Of a stretch of 64,000 nt of DNA, positions 52,519 to 61,528 are shown piece by piece. The translations under genes were made by a program, and so were the position numbers. Positions within the stretch are counted from its first letter, which is position 1, and each line of letters begins with the position of its first letter. This DNA is from JAEUKA01 sp035340095 (GTDB lineage: Bacteria > Myxococcota_A > Polyangia > Palsa-1104 > JAEUJZ01), in contig DAORGN010000001.1 of the NCBI GenBank assembly GCA_035340095.1, positions 4,395-68,394 on the forward strand. The letters are read 5' to 3'. Under the pieces are notes generated by a model. The model saw only the letters and a program-made list of their open reading frames with translations, was not told where the DNA came from and did not search any database.

Positions 52519-53469
52519 TCAGGAATGTTTGGCAAAGTGCGTTTCCCCAATCGCAAGATCGAGGATGCGGTCCGCCTGGGTTCCCATCGCTGTGCGCAGA
52601 AGCCGCGGTGGTTCATCCAGCGGTTCGTCGCTCAGTTGAAACGTCCCCCAGTGCATCGGGACAAAGTGCTGCGCGCCCAGCTCACCAAACGCAATCACTG
52701 CTTGCTCGGGATCGATGTGCTGTGGGCTCATAAACCAGCGCGGTGCATACGCTCCAATCGGCAGCAGCGCATAGTCGATGTTTGGGAAACGGCGACCAAT
52801 TTCGGCAAACGCCGCCGGATAGCCGGTGTCTCCCGAAAAATACATGCGCGTCGTCGGTGATTCGATGACAAAACCACCCCACAGACTCTGGTTGTGATCA
52901 CGCAGACCGCGTCCTGACCAGTGCTGCGCTGGCACCAGCGTGATGCGCACCGTGCCTCCATTTGCGTGCAGCGTCACGTCTTGCCACCAGTCCAGCTCAT
53001 GCACACGCGGAAGACCGCGGCTGCGAAAAAAGCCCGCAAGTCCCAGCGGCACGACGTACTGCACACTTGGGCCGAGCGCGCGCACGCTGCTTTCATCCAG
53101 ATGATCACGGTGATTGTGCGACACCACCACCGCATCAATCGGCGGCAAGTCCGCGAGCGCGACACCCGGCGGCGCCAGCCGTTTGATCGTGAACATCCGC
53201 ATCGCAAACATCGGATCGGTCAGGATCGAAAGCCCATCAAGCTGCACAAGCAGAGTCGCGTGACCAATCCACGTTACCGTCGCTGTCTTGCGATTTTCAC
53301 GCAGCGCCCGGCCATCGTTTGGGCAAGAGGGCGGGACAAAACCACTCTGCTTGGGGGGACGGGATTTGTACCAGCGCAGCACTTCGCGAAAACCAGGTCG
53401 AGCCGGCCAGTCGGGTGGATTGACAAAGCGATCTTTTAACCACTGCTTTGATTGGGAATATCGCGTCAT
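52519..53469 (-). CDS. MBL-fold hydrolase (NAPE-PLD/UlaG-like)
   Basis: A 316-residue MBL-fold enzyme. The N-terminal 60 residues contain a Pro-rich segment. Metal motif SHNHRDHLDESSVRAL (HxHxDH), with TWIGHATLLVQLDGLSILTDPMF before it, FSGDTGYPAAFAEIG for the bridging Asp and FVPMHWGTFQLSDEP for the last His. The pattern fits N-acyl-phosphatidylethanolamine phospholipase D-like and UlaG-like hydrolases. Convergent with DUF486 gene, 13 nt apart. Confidence 0.9.
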   Translation of the reverse strand: MTRYSQSKQWLKDRFVNPPDWPARPGFREVLRWYKSRPPKQSGFVPPSCPNDGRALRENRKTATVTWIGHATLLVQLDGLSILTDPMFAMRMFTIKRLAPPGVALADLPPIDAVVVSHNHRDHLDESSVRALGPSVQYVVPLGLAGFFRSRGLPRVHELDWWQDVTLHANGGTVRITLVPAQHWSGRGLRDHNQSLWGGFVIESPTTRMYFSGDTGYPAAFAEIGRRFPNIDYALLPIGAYAPRWFMSPQHIDPEQAVIAFGELGAQHFVPMHWGTFQLSDEPLDEPPRLLRTAMGTQADRILDLAIGETHFAKHS

Positions 53470-53512
53470 CGCCGCCCCGATCGTAGCAGAGAGTCTGTCC
53501 AAAAAAGGGCCC

Positions 53513-53532
53513 TTTTGCAGCCGGCTGCAAAA
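53513..53532. promoter_or_regulatory. Perfect 20-bp palindrome in divergent intergenic region
   Basis: TTTTGCAGCCGGCTGCAAAA reads the same on both strands. It lies 44 nt upstream of the MBL gene and 51 nt upstream of the metalloprotease gene. It has no loop, so a homodimer operator is more likely than a terminator. Bidirectional control is inference. Confidence 0.72.
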
Positions 53533-53541
53533 TCCCTTCTC

Positions 53542-53571
53542 GCCGCGCGCTGTGGTGCCGCGCGCTGTGGT
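53542..53571. repeat. Exact 15-bp tandem direct repeat
   Basis: GCCGCGCGCTGTGGT occurs twice head to tail, 12 nt upstream of the metalloprotease start and 10 nt after the palindrome. Could be a second regulator-binding element or a replication slip. Confidence 0.8.
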
Positions 53572-53582
53572 AACGATCCGAC

Positions 53583-55196
53583 ATGCATCGCGTGGTCCGT
53601 CTCTCTTCGGTTTCTTTCGTCCGTACAGCGGTCTTGTCTTGTGCCGGCCCGATCTTCTGCTTCGCGCTGTCTTCCTGTCTTCCGAGCGATCTGGAAAACG
53701 CAGTTCAAATAGAGGAGTCTCATACTCCTCTTTATGTGCTTGCTTCACGGCTGTGGCCCGATGGTCCCATTCCGGTCTGCTTTGAAGAACTAGACCCAGC
53801 GCATTCCCAAGAGCGCGGCTGGGTCCGCAGCGCCGTCGAAAATACCTGGCAGAGCCTGTCGTCTGTGCGTTTTTCCGGCTGGGGCAAGTGCAGCGTGGGG
53901 ACAAAAGGAATCCGCATCCGCAGCCAAGATGTCGGTCCGTACACGCTGGGCCTTGGCACTGAGATAGACGGGAAAACAGACGGAATGAGCCTAAACTTTG
54001 CATTTACGACGTGGAGTCCGGGCTGCCAGCGGACCCGCGAGTTTTGCATCACGGCGGGCGCGGTGCATGAATTTGGTCACGCGCTTGGTTTTGCGCATGA
54101 ACAGAATCGATCGGACACGCCCTCTTGGTGTACTTCGGAACAGGGTTCCGATGGCGATATTACCGTCGGAAGTTGGGATCTAAGCTCGGTGATGAACTAC
54201 TGCAATCCGCGCTGGACCGGGGATGGAAAACCAAGTGAAACCGACAAACAAGGGGTGCGGGCAAGCTACGGCAGAGGCAGCACGTACTGGCAAGTCGCGC
54301 AGTCTTTTGGAACGTCGTTTGCGGTGGGAGATGAAACACAAGATCCAGCCAGCAGCGGTGCCGATGATGCTGCGTTTGTCGATGTGACCGGCGATGGGCT
54401 TTCTGATCTGGTGCTGTGGTTTTCAGCCTCGCGCACGCTGATGGTGGCGCAGTCGCAGTCTGGCGGTCGCTTTGCTTCCCTGAAAACCTGGTCAAAAGGC
54501 GAAGGCAGCGCGACCGATCGACTGCTGTTTGCCGATGTCAGTGGGGATGGCCGTGCCGATGCGTTGTTTGTGAATCGTTCCACAGGGGAATGGTCGGTTT
54601 CTGTTTCCAGCGGGACTGCGTTCCGGACACCTTCGCTGTGGAAAAGCGGGCACGGAATCGGGTCAACCAGCCAGCTTGCTGCCGATGTGACCGGCGATGG
54701 TCGTGCCGATGCGATTGCGTTCTTTTCTGCGACGGGAAACTGGTGGGTTGCGGCATCCACGGGTCTTCTGTTTGGTGGCTATTCCCAGTGGAAAAGCGGA
54801 CACGGAATCGGATCAACCAGTCAGCAGGCTGCGGACGTCACGGGCGATGGTCGTGCGGATGCGGTGGTATTTTTTTCTGGCAGCGGATCGTGGTGGGTCG
54901 CACCGTCTACCGGAAGCGCATTTTCAAGCTACTCACTGTGGCGTTCTTCGCATGGCGCAGGATCGACATACCAGTGGCTTTCTGATGTGACTGGCGACGG
55001 AAAAGTCGATGCAGTTGTGGGTTATGAAAAGACAGGTTCCTTCTTTGTTGCGCCGTCTTTGGGAAACAGCTTTGGGACGGACGCTCGCTGGCTGTCTGGG
55101 TTTGGCGCGGCCCTGGTTCCGGGGATCAATCAGGTGTTGGTAGGGGATGCCACTGGCGATGGACGGGCCGATCTGCTGCTGCGCTGGCGCAAATAG
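53583..55196 (+). CDS. Lipoprotein metzincin metalloprotease with VCBS/FG-GAP repeats
   Basis: A 537-residue secreted lipoprotein. Lipobox LSSC gives Cys32. Zinc motif HEFGHALGFAHE (His162, His166, His172, Glu163) with the Met-turn SSVMNY (Met204), matching astacin-like metzincins. Residues about 265-537 are five or six repeats with the Ca2+-binding DVTGDGRADA-type loop, as in VCBS/FG-GAP propellers. Fusion of a protease with a beta-propeller suggests a surface-held enzyme whose propeller binds carbohydrate or protein. Divergent from the MBL hydrolase, sharing the palindrome region. Confidence 0.9.
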   Translation: MHRVVRLSSVSFVRTAVLSCAGPIFCFALSSCLPSDLENAVQIEESHTPLYVLASRLWPDGPIPVCFEELDPAHSQERGWVRSAVENTWQSLSSVRFSGWGKCSVGTKGIRIRSQDVGPYTLGLGTEIDGKTDGMSLNFAFTTWSPGCQRTREFCITAGAVHEFGHALGFAHEQNRSDTPSWCTSEQGSDGDITVGSWDLSSVMNYCNPRWTGDGKPSETDKQGVRASYGRGSTYWQVAQSFGTSFAVGDETQDPASSGADDAAFVDVTGDGLSDLVLWFSASRTLMVAQSQSGGRFASLKTWSKGEGSATDRLLFADVSGDGRADALFVNRSTGEWSVSVSSGTAFRTPSLWKSGHGIGSTSQLAADVTGDGRADAIAFFSATGNWWVAASTGLLFGGYSQWKSGHGIGSTSQQAADVTGDGRADAVVFFSGSGSWWVAPSTGSAFSSYSLWRSSHGAGSTYQWLSDVTGDGKVDAVVGYEKTGSFFVAPSLGNSFGTDARWLSGFGAALVPGINQVLVGDATGDGRADLLLRWRK

Positions 55197-55334
55197 GAAC
55201 CCGCAAGTTGTCGTCGAAAAACGCTCTCTGATGGTGGCGCTGGCGCATGCAAAGACACAAGGTGGCCACATTTGGCCATCGACTCTGCGGTTGCGCTCTG
55301 GAAAACGCTGGATCGGATTGCTACGGTCTTTTGC

Positions 55335-56789
55335 ATGACGACTACACAGCCGCTTCCTTATGACGAAATTCCGATGTTGCCAGATGGCCTGGGACTGGGT
55401 CCAACGCTGCTGTTTCGGCGCGATCGCTACGCATTCATGATGAAGCTATCGACCGGCGCACCGCTGTGCCGTGTCCAGCTCTTTGATCGCAAAGTGGCAC
55501 TGGTGACGGGGGCTTTGGAAATCCAGCAGCTTCTGGTCGAAAACGCCGGTTCACTGGCCAAGTCTGCGGTCCAGAAATTGGTCGGCTATCCAGTGCTGGG
55601 CGACGGACTTTTGGGCAGCAGTGGTGAGCTGTGGCGCAAGCAGCGCAAGCTGATGGCTCCGATTTTTACGCCGGCGCAGATTGCAGGGTATGGAACCGAC
55701 ATGATGCAGTGTGCCGCGCGCGAGATGGCCACCTATGTGGATGGGTCTCTGCTCGATGTAACGCAGTCGATGACCCGGCTGACGATGAGCGTTGCGGGCA
55801 AGACGCTGTTTGGTGCCGATACGTGTTCGGAAGCCGATGAAATTGGCCGGGCACTGGCCGTGGCCATCCGGCTGTTTGGCAAGCTATCGGGGTCGCCGCT
55901 TTCCTTTCTGCAAGTCGCGGTCAAAGACGGTCTTTCCCGTCTGAGCCAACATCTTCCGGACGCCCTTGCGAGCTTCGTTGACAAAGGTGTCCAGCAGCTC
56001 GAGTCGCCGATTCTGTTTGGTCAGGAGTCCGCGGATCTGGATCAAGCGGTGGCGCTGCTCGACAAATATGTTGCGGATCTGATCGCAAAAAGACGACAGA
56101 GTCCCGATGCGTCGCATGACTTGTTGACCCGCCTATTGGCGGCGCGCGATGGAGCGGATCAGATGACAGACAAGCAGCTTCGCGATGAAGTGCTGACGCT
56201 GTTTGTCGCCGGACACGAAACCACCGCGGTGTCTCTGTCTTGGAGCTTGTATCTTTTGGCCAAGCATCCCGAAATCTATTCGGACGTTCAGCAGCTGGTC
56301 GATTCCCTTCCGGCAGAACCGACTGTGGCCGATCTTCCCAAGCTGGGCAAGGTGCTCCGGGTGTTCAAAGAAGCGCTGCGGATCTACCCACCACTGCCGC
56401 TGTTTTCGCGCGACACCACGGCTTCGATTGTCGTCGGTGGATACGAAATTCCTGCCGGGACTCCGGTTCTGATTGCGCCGCTTGGAACGCATCATCGGCC
56501 CGAGCTGTGGCCCGATTCCCAGCGCTTTTTGCCGGACCGCTTTTTGCCAGAACAGGAAAGCCAGCGACATCGCTACGCCTTCATTCCGTTTTCCGCCGGA
56601 CCGCGCGTCTGCATCGGCAATCACTTTGCGATGATGGAAGCCCAGCTTGTGCTGACGACGCTTCTGCGCAACTACGAATTTTCACTGCCTGAAGGGACTG
56701 TGGTGGTTCCGGAAATCGACAGCGCGCTGCGTCCCAAAGAAGGTCTGCACATGCGCATCAAAAGGCGAACGCCACGCCCTGCAAACTGA
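55335..56789 (+). CDS. Cytochrome P450
   Basis: A 484-residue cytosolic class I-type P450. I-helix AGHETT (292-297), ExxR (Glu346, Arg349 in EALRIYPP), PERF-like DRFLPEQ and heme loop FSAGPRVCIG with Cys426. No membrane anchor. The RKQRKLMAPIF C-helix is of the CYP4/CYP102-like branch, in which fatty-acid or alkane-type substrates are common (inference). Redox partners are not in the window. The GNAT-CNBD gene follows after 45 nt in the same direction; likely co-transcribed. Confidence 0.95.
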   Translation: MTTTQPLPYDEIPMLPDGLGLGPTLLFRRDRYAFMMKLSTGAPLCRVQLFDRKVALVTGALEIQQLLVENAGSLAKSAVQKLVGYPVLGDGLLGSSGELWRKQRKLMAPIFTPAQIAGYGTDMMQCAAREMATYVDGSLLDVTQSMTRLTMSVAGKTLFGADTCSEADEIGRALAVAIRLFGKLSGSPLSFLQVAVKDGLSRLSQHLPDALASFVDKGVQQLESPILFGQESADLDQAVALLDKYVADLIAKRRQSPDASHDLLTRLLAARDGADQMTDKQLRDEVLTLFVAGHETTAVSLSWSLYLLAKHPEIYSDVQQLVDSLPAEPTVADLPKLGKVLRVFKEALRIYPPLPLFSRDTTASIVVGGYEIPAGTPVLIAPLGTHHRPELWPDSQRFLPDRFLPEQESQRHRYAFIPFSAGPRVCIGNHFAMMEAQLVLTTLLRNYEFSLPEGTVVVPEIDSALRPKEGLHMRIKRRTPRPAN

Positions 56790-56834
56790 CCATCTGGCCA
56801 CCACAAACACCCCCGACAACAAAGGGAAAAGCAG

Positions 56835-58310
56835 ATGATTGTGCGAAACGAAACGGTCGATCCGTCGACGCTGAGCGCAAGCGAAACAGAGTCCTTGATT
56901 TCATCGCTGTATGCGGTGCACAGCGAAATTTTCGATGGTGTAAGCCGCGATCAGTTTGCAAAGTACGTGGTCTGTTCGCCGGCAAAACGGACCCGGATTC
57001 AGCTTTCCTATGGACACGATGGCGAGCTGGCCGGCTATCTGGCGATGCATGCATTTCGTCCGCTGCCGTCCGGAAAGGAATGTACGGTGCTGCGCGCGGA
57101 AGCGGGTCTTCGGCGGGCGTATCGCGGCAATTCTTCGACGGCAGGTTTCGCGATCTCGAATCTGCTCAAGACCAAGTGGGACTTTGGCGGACCGCTCTAT
57201 TACTTGGGCTGTCTGGTTCATCCATCGAGCTACACCATCTTTGCCAACAACGCGCCTGCCGTGTGGCCAGCACCGGGTGTGGACATTCCCCCAGAGCTGT
57301 TTGATCTGATGATGCGGCTTGGAGAGGAATTCCATCTGGAGCAAGTCGATCCACAAAGACCGCTTGTGCGCGATGTCGGCTGGATCACCCGCGATACCGA
57401 AGTCGAGCGGCGCTACTGGCAGACCTGCGACTTGCCGGGCGCGCGTTTTTACGTCGAACAAAATCCGGACTTTACCAAAGGCCATGGTCTGCTAACGCTG
57501 CTGCCGCTTGATCTGGCGTCGACGGCGAAAATGGTGATGAACACCGGAACGTCGCGGCTGCGCAAAGAGATCCGCCGCACAGTCGGGAGTCTGGAACGAA
57601 ACGTCCTGCGCAGAACGCTCGATGCCCCCACCGCAGAGGAGCTTTTGCAAACGGTCGAGGAAGTCACCGGACTTGATCTGGACAGCGTGCGGAATGTCGG
57701 CGTCTTGGGAACCCGTTATCCGATTGCTGCGCGTCAGACCTTGTTTCGGGAAGGCGAGCCATCCGATGCGATGTATGTCGTGCTGGAAGGTTCGCTGCTG
57801 GTGCTTGGCGACAGTCCGGAAGGAGAGCTGGTCATCGATCAACTGGGTGCAAACACACTGGTCGGTGAACTGGAAATGATGACCGGACAGCCGCGCGCTA
57901 CGACGGTGCGGGCGGCGATTGATACCCAGCTTCTGCGTCTGTCCAAAACCGATCTGGACAAGCTGTTGGCGGCAGAACCGCGGCTTGGCAGTGCGCTGTG
58001 GGAGCACATTCATGGACGGGTGTTTGCGCTTCTGTGTCGACGGATTCCGCGGCTTGCACAGCTTTCTCGGCACACCCAAGAGGCGTGGTTTTCCGCCGCA
58101 TCTTCGCATGTGCTCACAGAGCCCCAGCAGTTCACAGTGCTATCGCCTGCGCTGCTTGTTTTGTCCAAAGGAAAGCTGGTGGTAGACAGGGCAGGGGAGC
58201 TGATGAGTGTGGCTGCACCGGCGCTGATTCCGGTGGCGGAAGGGAGTGCGGTACAGGCGACGGGGGAAGCGTACTTTGCGCTGCTTCCACCGCAGCCCCC
58301 ATCCGCTTAA
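56835..58310 (+). CDS. Fused GNAT-like acyltransferase and cyclic-nucleotide-binding domain protein
   Basis: A 491-residue fusion. Residues about 20-200 look like a GNAT-type acyltransferase: the acyl-CoA-binding motif A fits LRRAYRGNSSTAGFAI (92-107), followed by a substrate loop. Residues about 290-380 form a cAMP/cGMP-binding domain: RQTLFREGEPSDAMYVVLEG, then the phosphate cassette GELEMMTGQPRATTV with Glu345 and Arg354, which contact the cyclic phosphate. A helical C terminus follows. In mycobacterial Pat the order is reversed (CNBD first). Activity gated by a cyclic nucleotide is inference. It overlaps the convergent lipoprotein gene by 4 nt (TTAA). Confidence 0.83.
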   Translation: MIVRNETVDPSTLSASETESLISSLYAVHSEIFDGVSRDQFAKYVVCSPAKRTRIQLSYGHDGELAGYLAMHAFRPLPSGKECTVLRAEAGLRRAYRGNSSTAGFAISNLLKTKWDFGGPLYYLGCLVHPSSYTIFANNAPAVWPAPGVDIPPELFDLMMRLGEEFHLEQVDPQRPLVRDVGWITRDTEVERRYWQTCDLPGARFYVEQNPDFTKGHGLLTLLPLDLASTAKMVMNTGTSRLRKEIRRTVGSLERNVLRRTLDAPTAEELLQTVEEVTGLDLDSVRNVGVLGTRYPIAARQTLFREGEPSDAMYVVLEGSLLVLGDSPEGELVIDQLGANTLVGELEMMTGQPRATTVRAAIDTQLLRLSKTDLDKLLAAEPRLGSALWEHIHGRVFALLCRRIPRLAQLSRHTQEAWFSAASSHVLTEPQQFTVLSPALLVLSKGKLVVDRAGELMSVAAPALIPVAEGSAVQATGEAYFALLPPQPPSA

Positions 58311-59605
58311 CCGATGACGAGCGGATCGATGCAGACGCCGACTTCCAAGATCAGATAAAGCAGGGCCAGCGCCTGCGGTTCCAGCGCGCCGCTCGTCTCA
58401 CTGGTGGGTTGGGTGTGATACGTCGTGTAGAGCACCCGCCCGCAGCCATGCTGCACACTCGCTGTCACCGGCGACGTGGTTTCGACCCAGACTTTCGGGG
58501 TGATCTTGGACATTTTGCCGTCGGCATCAATGTCCATCTTGTCTTGTACCGATGCAATCGCAGTCCACGCATCCTTCACTTCGGACAGCGACTTGCCCTG
58601 TGCTTGCAGCCACGCATCCAGGCCGCTTTCCTTTTTGTAGACCGACTGGTTGCCGCCACCGCCGCTGCACGCGCTGCCAATCTGCGTCGATTCGCCGCGC
58701 CAGGTGATGTAGCCAGGGAAGACTTGGCGAACGTATTCATACGACCAATCGGATACGTAGATACGGCCCCCTTTCGCGACAAAATCAGCCAGGTTGGACT
58801 TGACCCGCGCGTCGGTGTTGAACACTCCGGTGCACTTGGGTCCGGTGTCCATTTGGTTGGTCCCACCCGAGCACGGCAAAAACAGGATGTGGTATTTGCC
58901 AAGCTCTTTGGGATCGGTCAGGAGTGTATTTACGCTCGGATACGGCGACGGCAACCCGAGTCCCTGAAGTCCGTAGATGGCAAACGCGGGCGCATCTTTG
59001 GCGAGCACTTGCGCCTTGCCGAGCAAATCCTTTGAAATGGTGGCTTTCAGTCCCATCCGTGCCAGCACCACTTCAATCGGGTCCCATGCTCCGACGACGA
59101 CCGCGATCTTGGGAATGTCATCCCCATTCATCTTGTCGGTGATGGCAGGCAGCGTCGTCTTGTCTTTGGGAATCTGCTGCGCCCCTTCGACGATGCTTAT
59201 CTGGCGGACGCGGCGGAACGCCCCCTTTTGCACGACCAGATAGTAGTTGCCCGTGCTCGCATCCAGCTCGAATGTGCCGTCAGGTTTGGTCGTGGTGTGC
59301 GGTGTTCCATCGGGAATGTGAACGCACTTGTCACAGTACACCGCATCGGGAATTGCCGTCGGTGCATAGGGAACCACATAGACCAGCGCACCCGAGATTG
59401 GAATCGTCCCTTCCGGTGCCACCACTTTTCCGGTCAGCTTTCCCGTGCTTGGGTTGGGAATCGGGCCCGGACCTGGACCGGGGCCCGGACCGGGCTTTAC
59501 ACCGTTTGCAGCGGGATCATCGCTGACCTCGCGATCGACTGCGCAGGCAGACAGCACCAGCGACGAAAACAGCAGAAGCGCGGAAGCAAAGGTAGACAGT
59601 CTCAT
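58307..59605 (-). CDS. Lipoprotein with Gly-Pro repeat and carboxypeptidase regulatory-like domain
   Basis: A 432-residue lipoprotein. Lipobox LSAC (Cys21). A Gly-Pro repeat of about five units (residues about 37-48) links it to a carboxypeptidase-regulatory-like beta domain (GKVVAPEGTIPISGALVYVV and DGTFELDASTGNYYLVVQKG). From about 150 onward is a Rossmann-like region with glutamine-amidotransferase-like strands (KIAVVVGAWDPIEVVLARMG, YHILFLPCSGGTN, and FVAKGGRIYVSDWSYEYVRQ). I do not know its function. Likely surface-exposed. Confidence 0.8.
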   Translation of the reverse strand: MRLSTFASALLLFSSLVLSACAVDREVSDDPAANGVKPGPGPGPGPGPIPNPSTGKLTGKVVAPEGTIPISGALVYVVPYAPTAIPDAVYCDKCVHIPDGTPHTTTKPDGTFELDASTGNYYLVVQKGAFRRVRQISIVEGAQQIPKDKTTLPAITDKMNGDDIPKIAVVVGAWDPIEVVLARMGLKATISKDLLGKAQVLAKDAPAFAIYGLQGLGLPSPYPSVNTLLTDPKELGKYHILFLPCSGGTNQMDTGPKCTGVFNTDARVKSNLADFVAKGGRIYVSDWSYEYVRQVFPGYITWRGESTQIGSACSGGGGNQSVYKKESGLDAWLQAQGKSLSEVKDAWTAIASVQDKMDIDADGKMSKITPKVWVETTSPVTASVQHGCGRVLYTTYHTQPTSETSGALEPQALALLYLILEVGVCIDPLVIG

Positions 59606-59673
59606 GGGCGGACTATAGCAATGGCGGCAAAAGTGGCAGACAAAATTGTAAGCCTGCCGCGGGGCCGGGTAAC

Positions 59674-60372
59674 ATGGCGTCTGCGATGGCTTCTAACAAT
59701 CGAGCGGAACAAGCGGCGACCGCGACTTTATTGCTGGAAAACGTACCGCTGCGGGGTTCTTTTGCGAGCCTGGTTCCGCTTCTGTCGCAGCGCAAAGTCT
59801 GTGATCTGGGCTGCAATCAGGGGCATTACTTGCAGTTTGCGGGCGACGGCAGTGTGGGACTGGATGTCAGCGCTGAATCGGTCTTGGCTTGCAGCCAAAA
59901 GGGACTTTCCGCGCGGCGCCACGACTTCAATTCGCTGCCGCTGCCGCTTCCCGATGCCTCGTTCGAGGTCGTGCTGCTCAGCCATGTGCTCGAACACGTC
60001 ACGATGCCGCTTCATCTTCTGCGCGAGTGCAATCGGATTGTGCAGCCGGGCGGTACGTTGATTGTGGGTCTGCCGATCGAAGACGGTCTGTATTCCCGTC
60101 TGCGCATGGACTACTTTGGCGGTGGGGAAGGGCATCTGTTTAGTTTTTCGCTGCGCAACTTGCGCAAGCTGATGACGCTGACAGGATTTGCCGAGCAGCG
60201 TGTGATCTGTCATCTGCCACGGCTTGGGAATCGGTTGTCCGCGTGGAATGAGCGGCTGGTCCGGATCTTTGGCGACCGGCTGTACACCCTGAGTGCGGCG
60301 TACTGGTTTGTCGCCCAAAAAATCGCTTCACCCGTCGCTGATACAGAGCTGTCGGACTACTTTTCGCGCTGA
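59674..60372 (+). CDS. SAM-dependent methyltransferase
   Basis: A 232-residue class I methyltransferase. Motif I KVCDLGCNQGHYLQF, acidic residue in VGLDVSAESV, motif II-like LPDASFEVVLLSHVLEHV (Leu-Glu-His-Val typical of Methyltransf_11) and IVQPGGTLIVGLP. The final segment lacks a membrane helix. The next gene (SGNH-like) starts 7 nt later and the MBOAT gene 3 nt after that; a three-gene unit. Confidence 0.9.
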   Translation: MASAMASNNRAEQAATATLLLENVPLRGSFASLVPLLSQRKVCDLGCNQGHYLQFAGDGSVGLDVSAESVLACSQKGLSARRHDFNSLPLPLPDASFEVVLLSHVLEHVTMPLHLLRECNRIVQPGGTLIVGLPIEDGLYSRLRMDYFGGGEGHLFSFSLRNLRKLMTLTGFAEQRVICHLPRLGNRLSAWNERLVRIFGDRLYTLSAAYWFVAQKIASPVADTELSDYFSR

Positions 60373-60379
60373 GCCTGCA

Positions 60380-61525
60380 ATGAATCGGTTGCGTCCTTTT
60401 GCTTTCGCACTCGGCTTCCTCCTTTTGGTGGAACTTTTGCTGCGCTGCGTGTTTGCCGCGGATGAGCGCGTGCTTCTGGATGCGCGCAATCCGTTTGGAT
60501 GCTTTGCCGATGATCCGCTGTATCGCTTGCAGAAAGCGCGCGAGCTACCCGAGCCGGCCCTTGATGTGGTGCTGCTCGGTGACTCGGTGCTGGCGTCGGT
60601 GGAAAATGGCCCCGGTGAGCGCCTGACCGACTTTTTGCCAGGCGAAGTGGGGCGGGCGCTGGCGGATTCCTTGCACGGAAAAAAAGTGCGTGCCTGGTCG
60701 ATTTCCAATTCGGCTGCGCGGGCTGCGGATCAGCTTGCAGCGCTGAAAATCCTGCATGCGCGGCTCACAAAGACTCCGAAAGGACTGCGCGATCTGGTGG
60801 TGGTGATCAGCAGCAATCCGCTGTTTTTCTCTCGGCGTTTTGCATCCGATGCGATGAACTATCCGTGTCTGTCGTATGCGCTTGCGGACGATCCACTGCT
60901 GCTGCGCAAGCTAAACATCCCAAGCCCAAGCAAGGGACTGTGGGGCGATTCCGATGCGTACTTGGGAACCCTGTTTTCGCATCTGTATCTGTTCCAGCAG
61001 CGCCGAAACGTGGCCGAAAAGTGGGTGGGGGGTCCGCTGCGTCCGCGCCTGCGTGAGCTTGTCACCCACGGCGTTCGTCGCTTGTCCGGACAAAAGGAAT
61101 CGCAAGTGGTGGTGGATGAAAAGACGCGCAACCGTCCGTGGTTTCAGCGCGATCACAAGCGCGATTCCTTTTCGGCGCACTATGACTTTCTGAAAAGCGA
61201 TTCTCCGGCGGCGTGGAACTGGACGGCGACCCGCGCGCTGTTTTCGTATCTGCACAGTCATCCAGAGCTCGCGACGCTGGTGATGATAAATCCGCACAAC
61301 CACTTTTTCATCGGGCCGCTTGGGGACACCGATGGCTACCGGACGCTTATCGCGCAGCTTTCCCAAGAGGCGAGCAGGCAAGGCGTGTTCCTGGCCGACT
61401 ATGATCGGAATCCAGCGCTACAGAGCGAACATTTTTTGGACATTGATCACTTCACCCGCGACGGAAATCTTGTCCTGTCATCGCTTATCGCTGGTGATGT
61501 GGCCAAACGGGTGGCGGGGAACTAA
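60380..61525 (+). CDS. Membrane-anchored SGNH/AlgX-like acyl-transfer protein
   Basis: A 381-residue protein with one N-terminal membrane helix (FAFALGFLLLVELLLRCVFA). GDSV (Asp68, Ser69) is the SGNH block I and DIDH near residue 354 with His357 gives the catalytic DxxH pair. These residues fit the AlgX/AlgJ/DltD-like partners that receive acyl groups from MBOAT proteins and pass them to a polymer in the periplasm. Directly before the MBOAT gene with 3 nt between. Confidence 0.85.
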   Translation: MNRLRPFAFALGFLLLVELLLRCVFAADERVLLDARNPFGCFADDPLYRLQKARELPEPALDVVLLGDSVLASVENGPGERLTDFLPGEVGRALADSLHGKKVRAWSISNSAARAADQLAALKILHARLTKTPKGLRDLVVVISSNPLFFSRRFASDAMNYPCLSYALADDPLLLRKLNIPSPSKGLWGDSDAYLGTLFSHLYLFQQRRNVAEKWVGGPLRPRLRELVTHGVRRLSGQKESQVVVDEKTRNRPWFQRDHKRDSFSAHYDFLKSDSPAAWNWTATRALFSYLHSHPELATLVMINPHNHFFIGPLGDTDGYRTLIAQLSQEASRQGVFLADYDRNPALQSEHFLDIDHFTRDGNLVLSSLIAGDVAKRVAGN

Positions 61526-61528
61526 GCC

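Noticed and set aside
55335..58310. P450 region as a classical secondary-metabolite cluster
   Set aside because: No polyketide, non-ribosomal peptide or terpene synthase genes are nearby.
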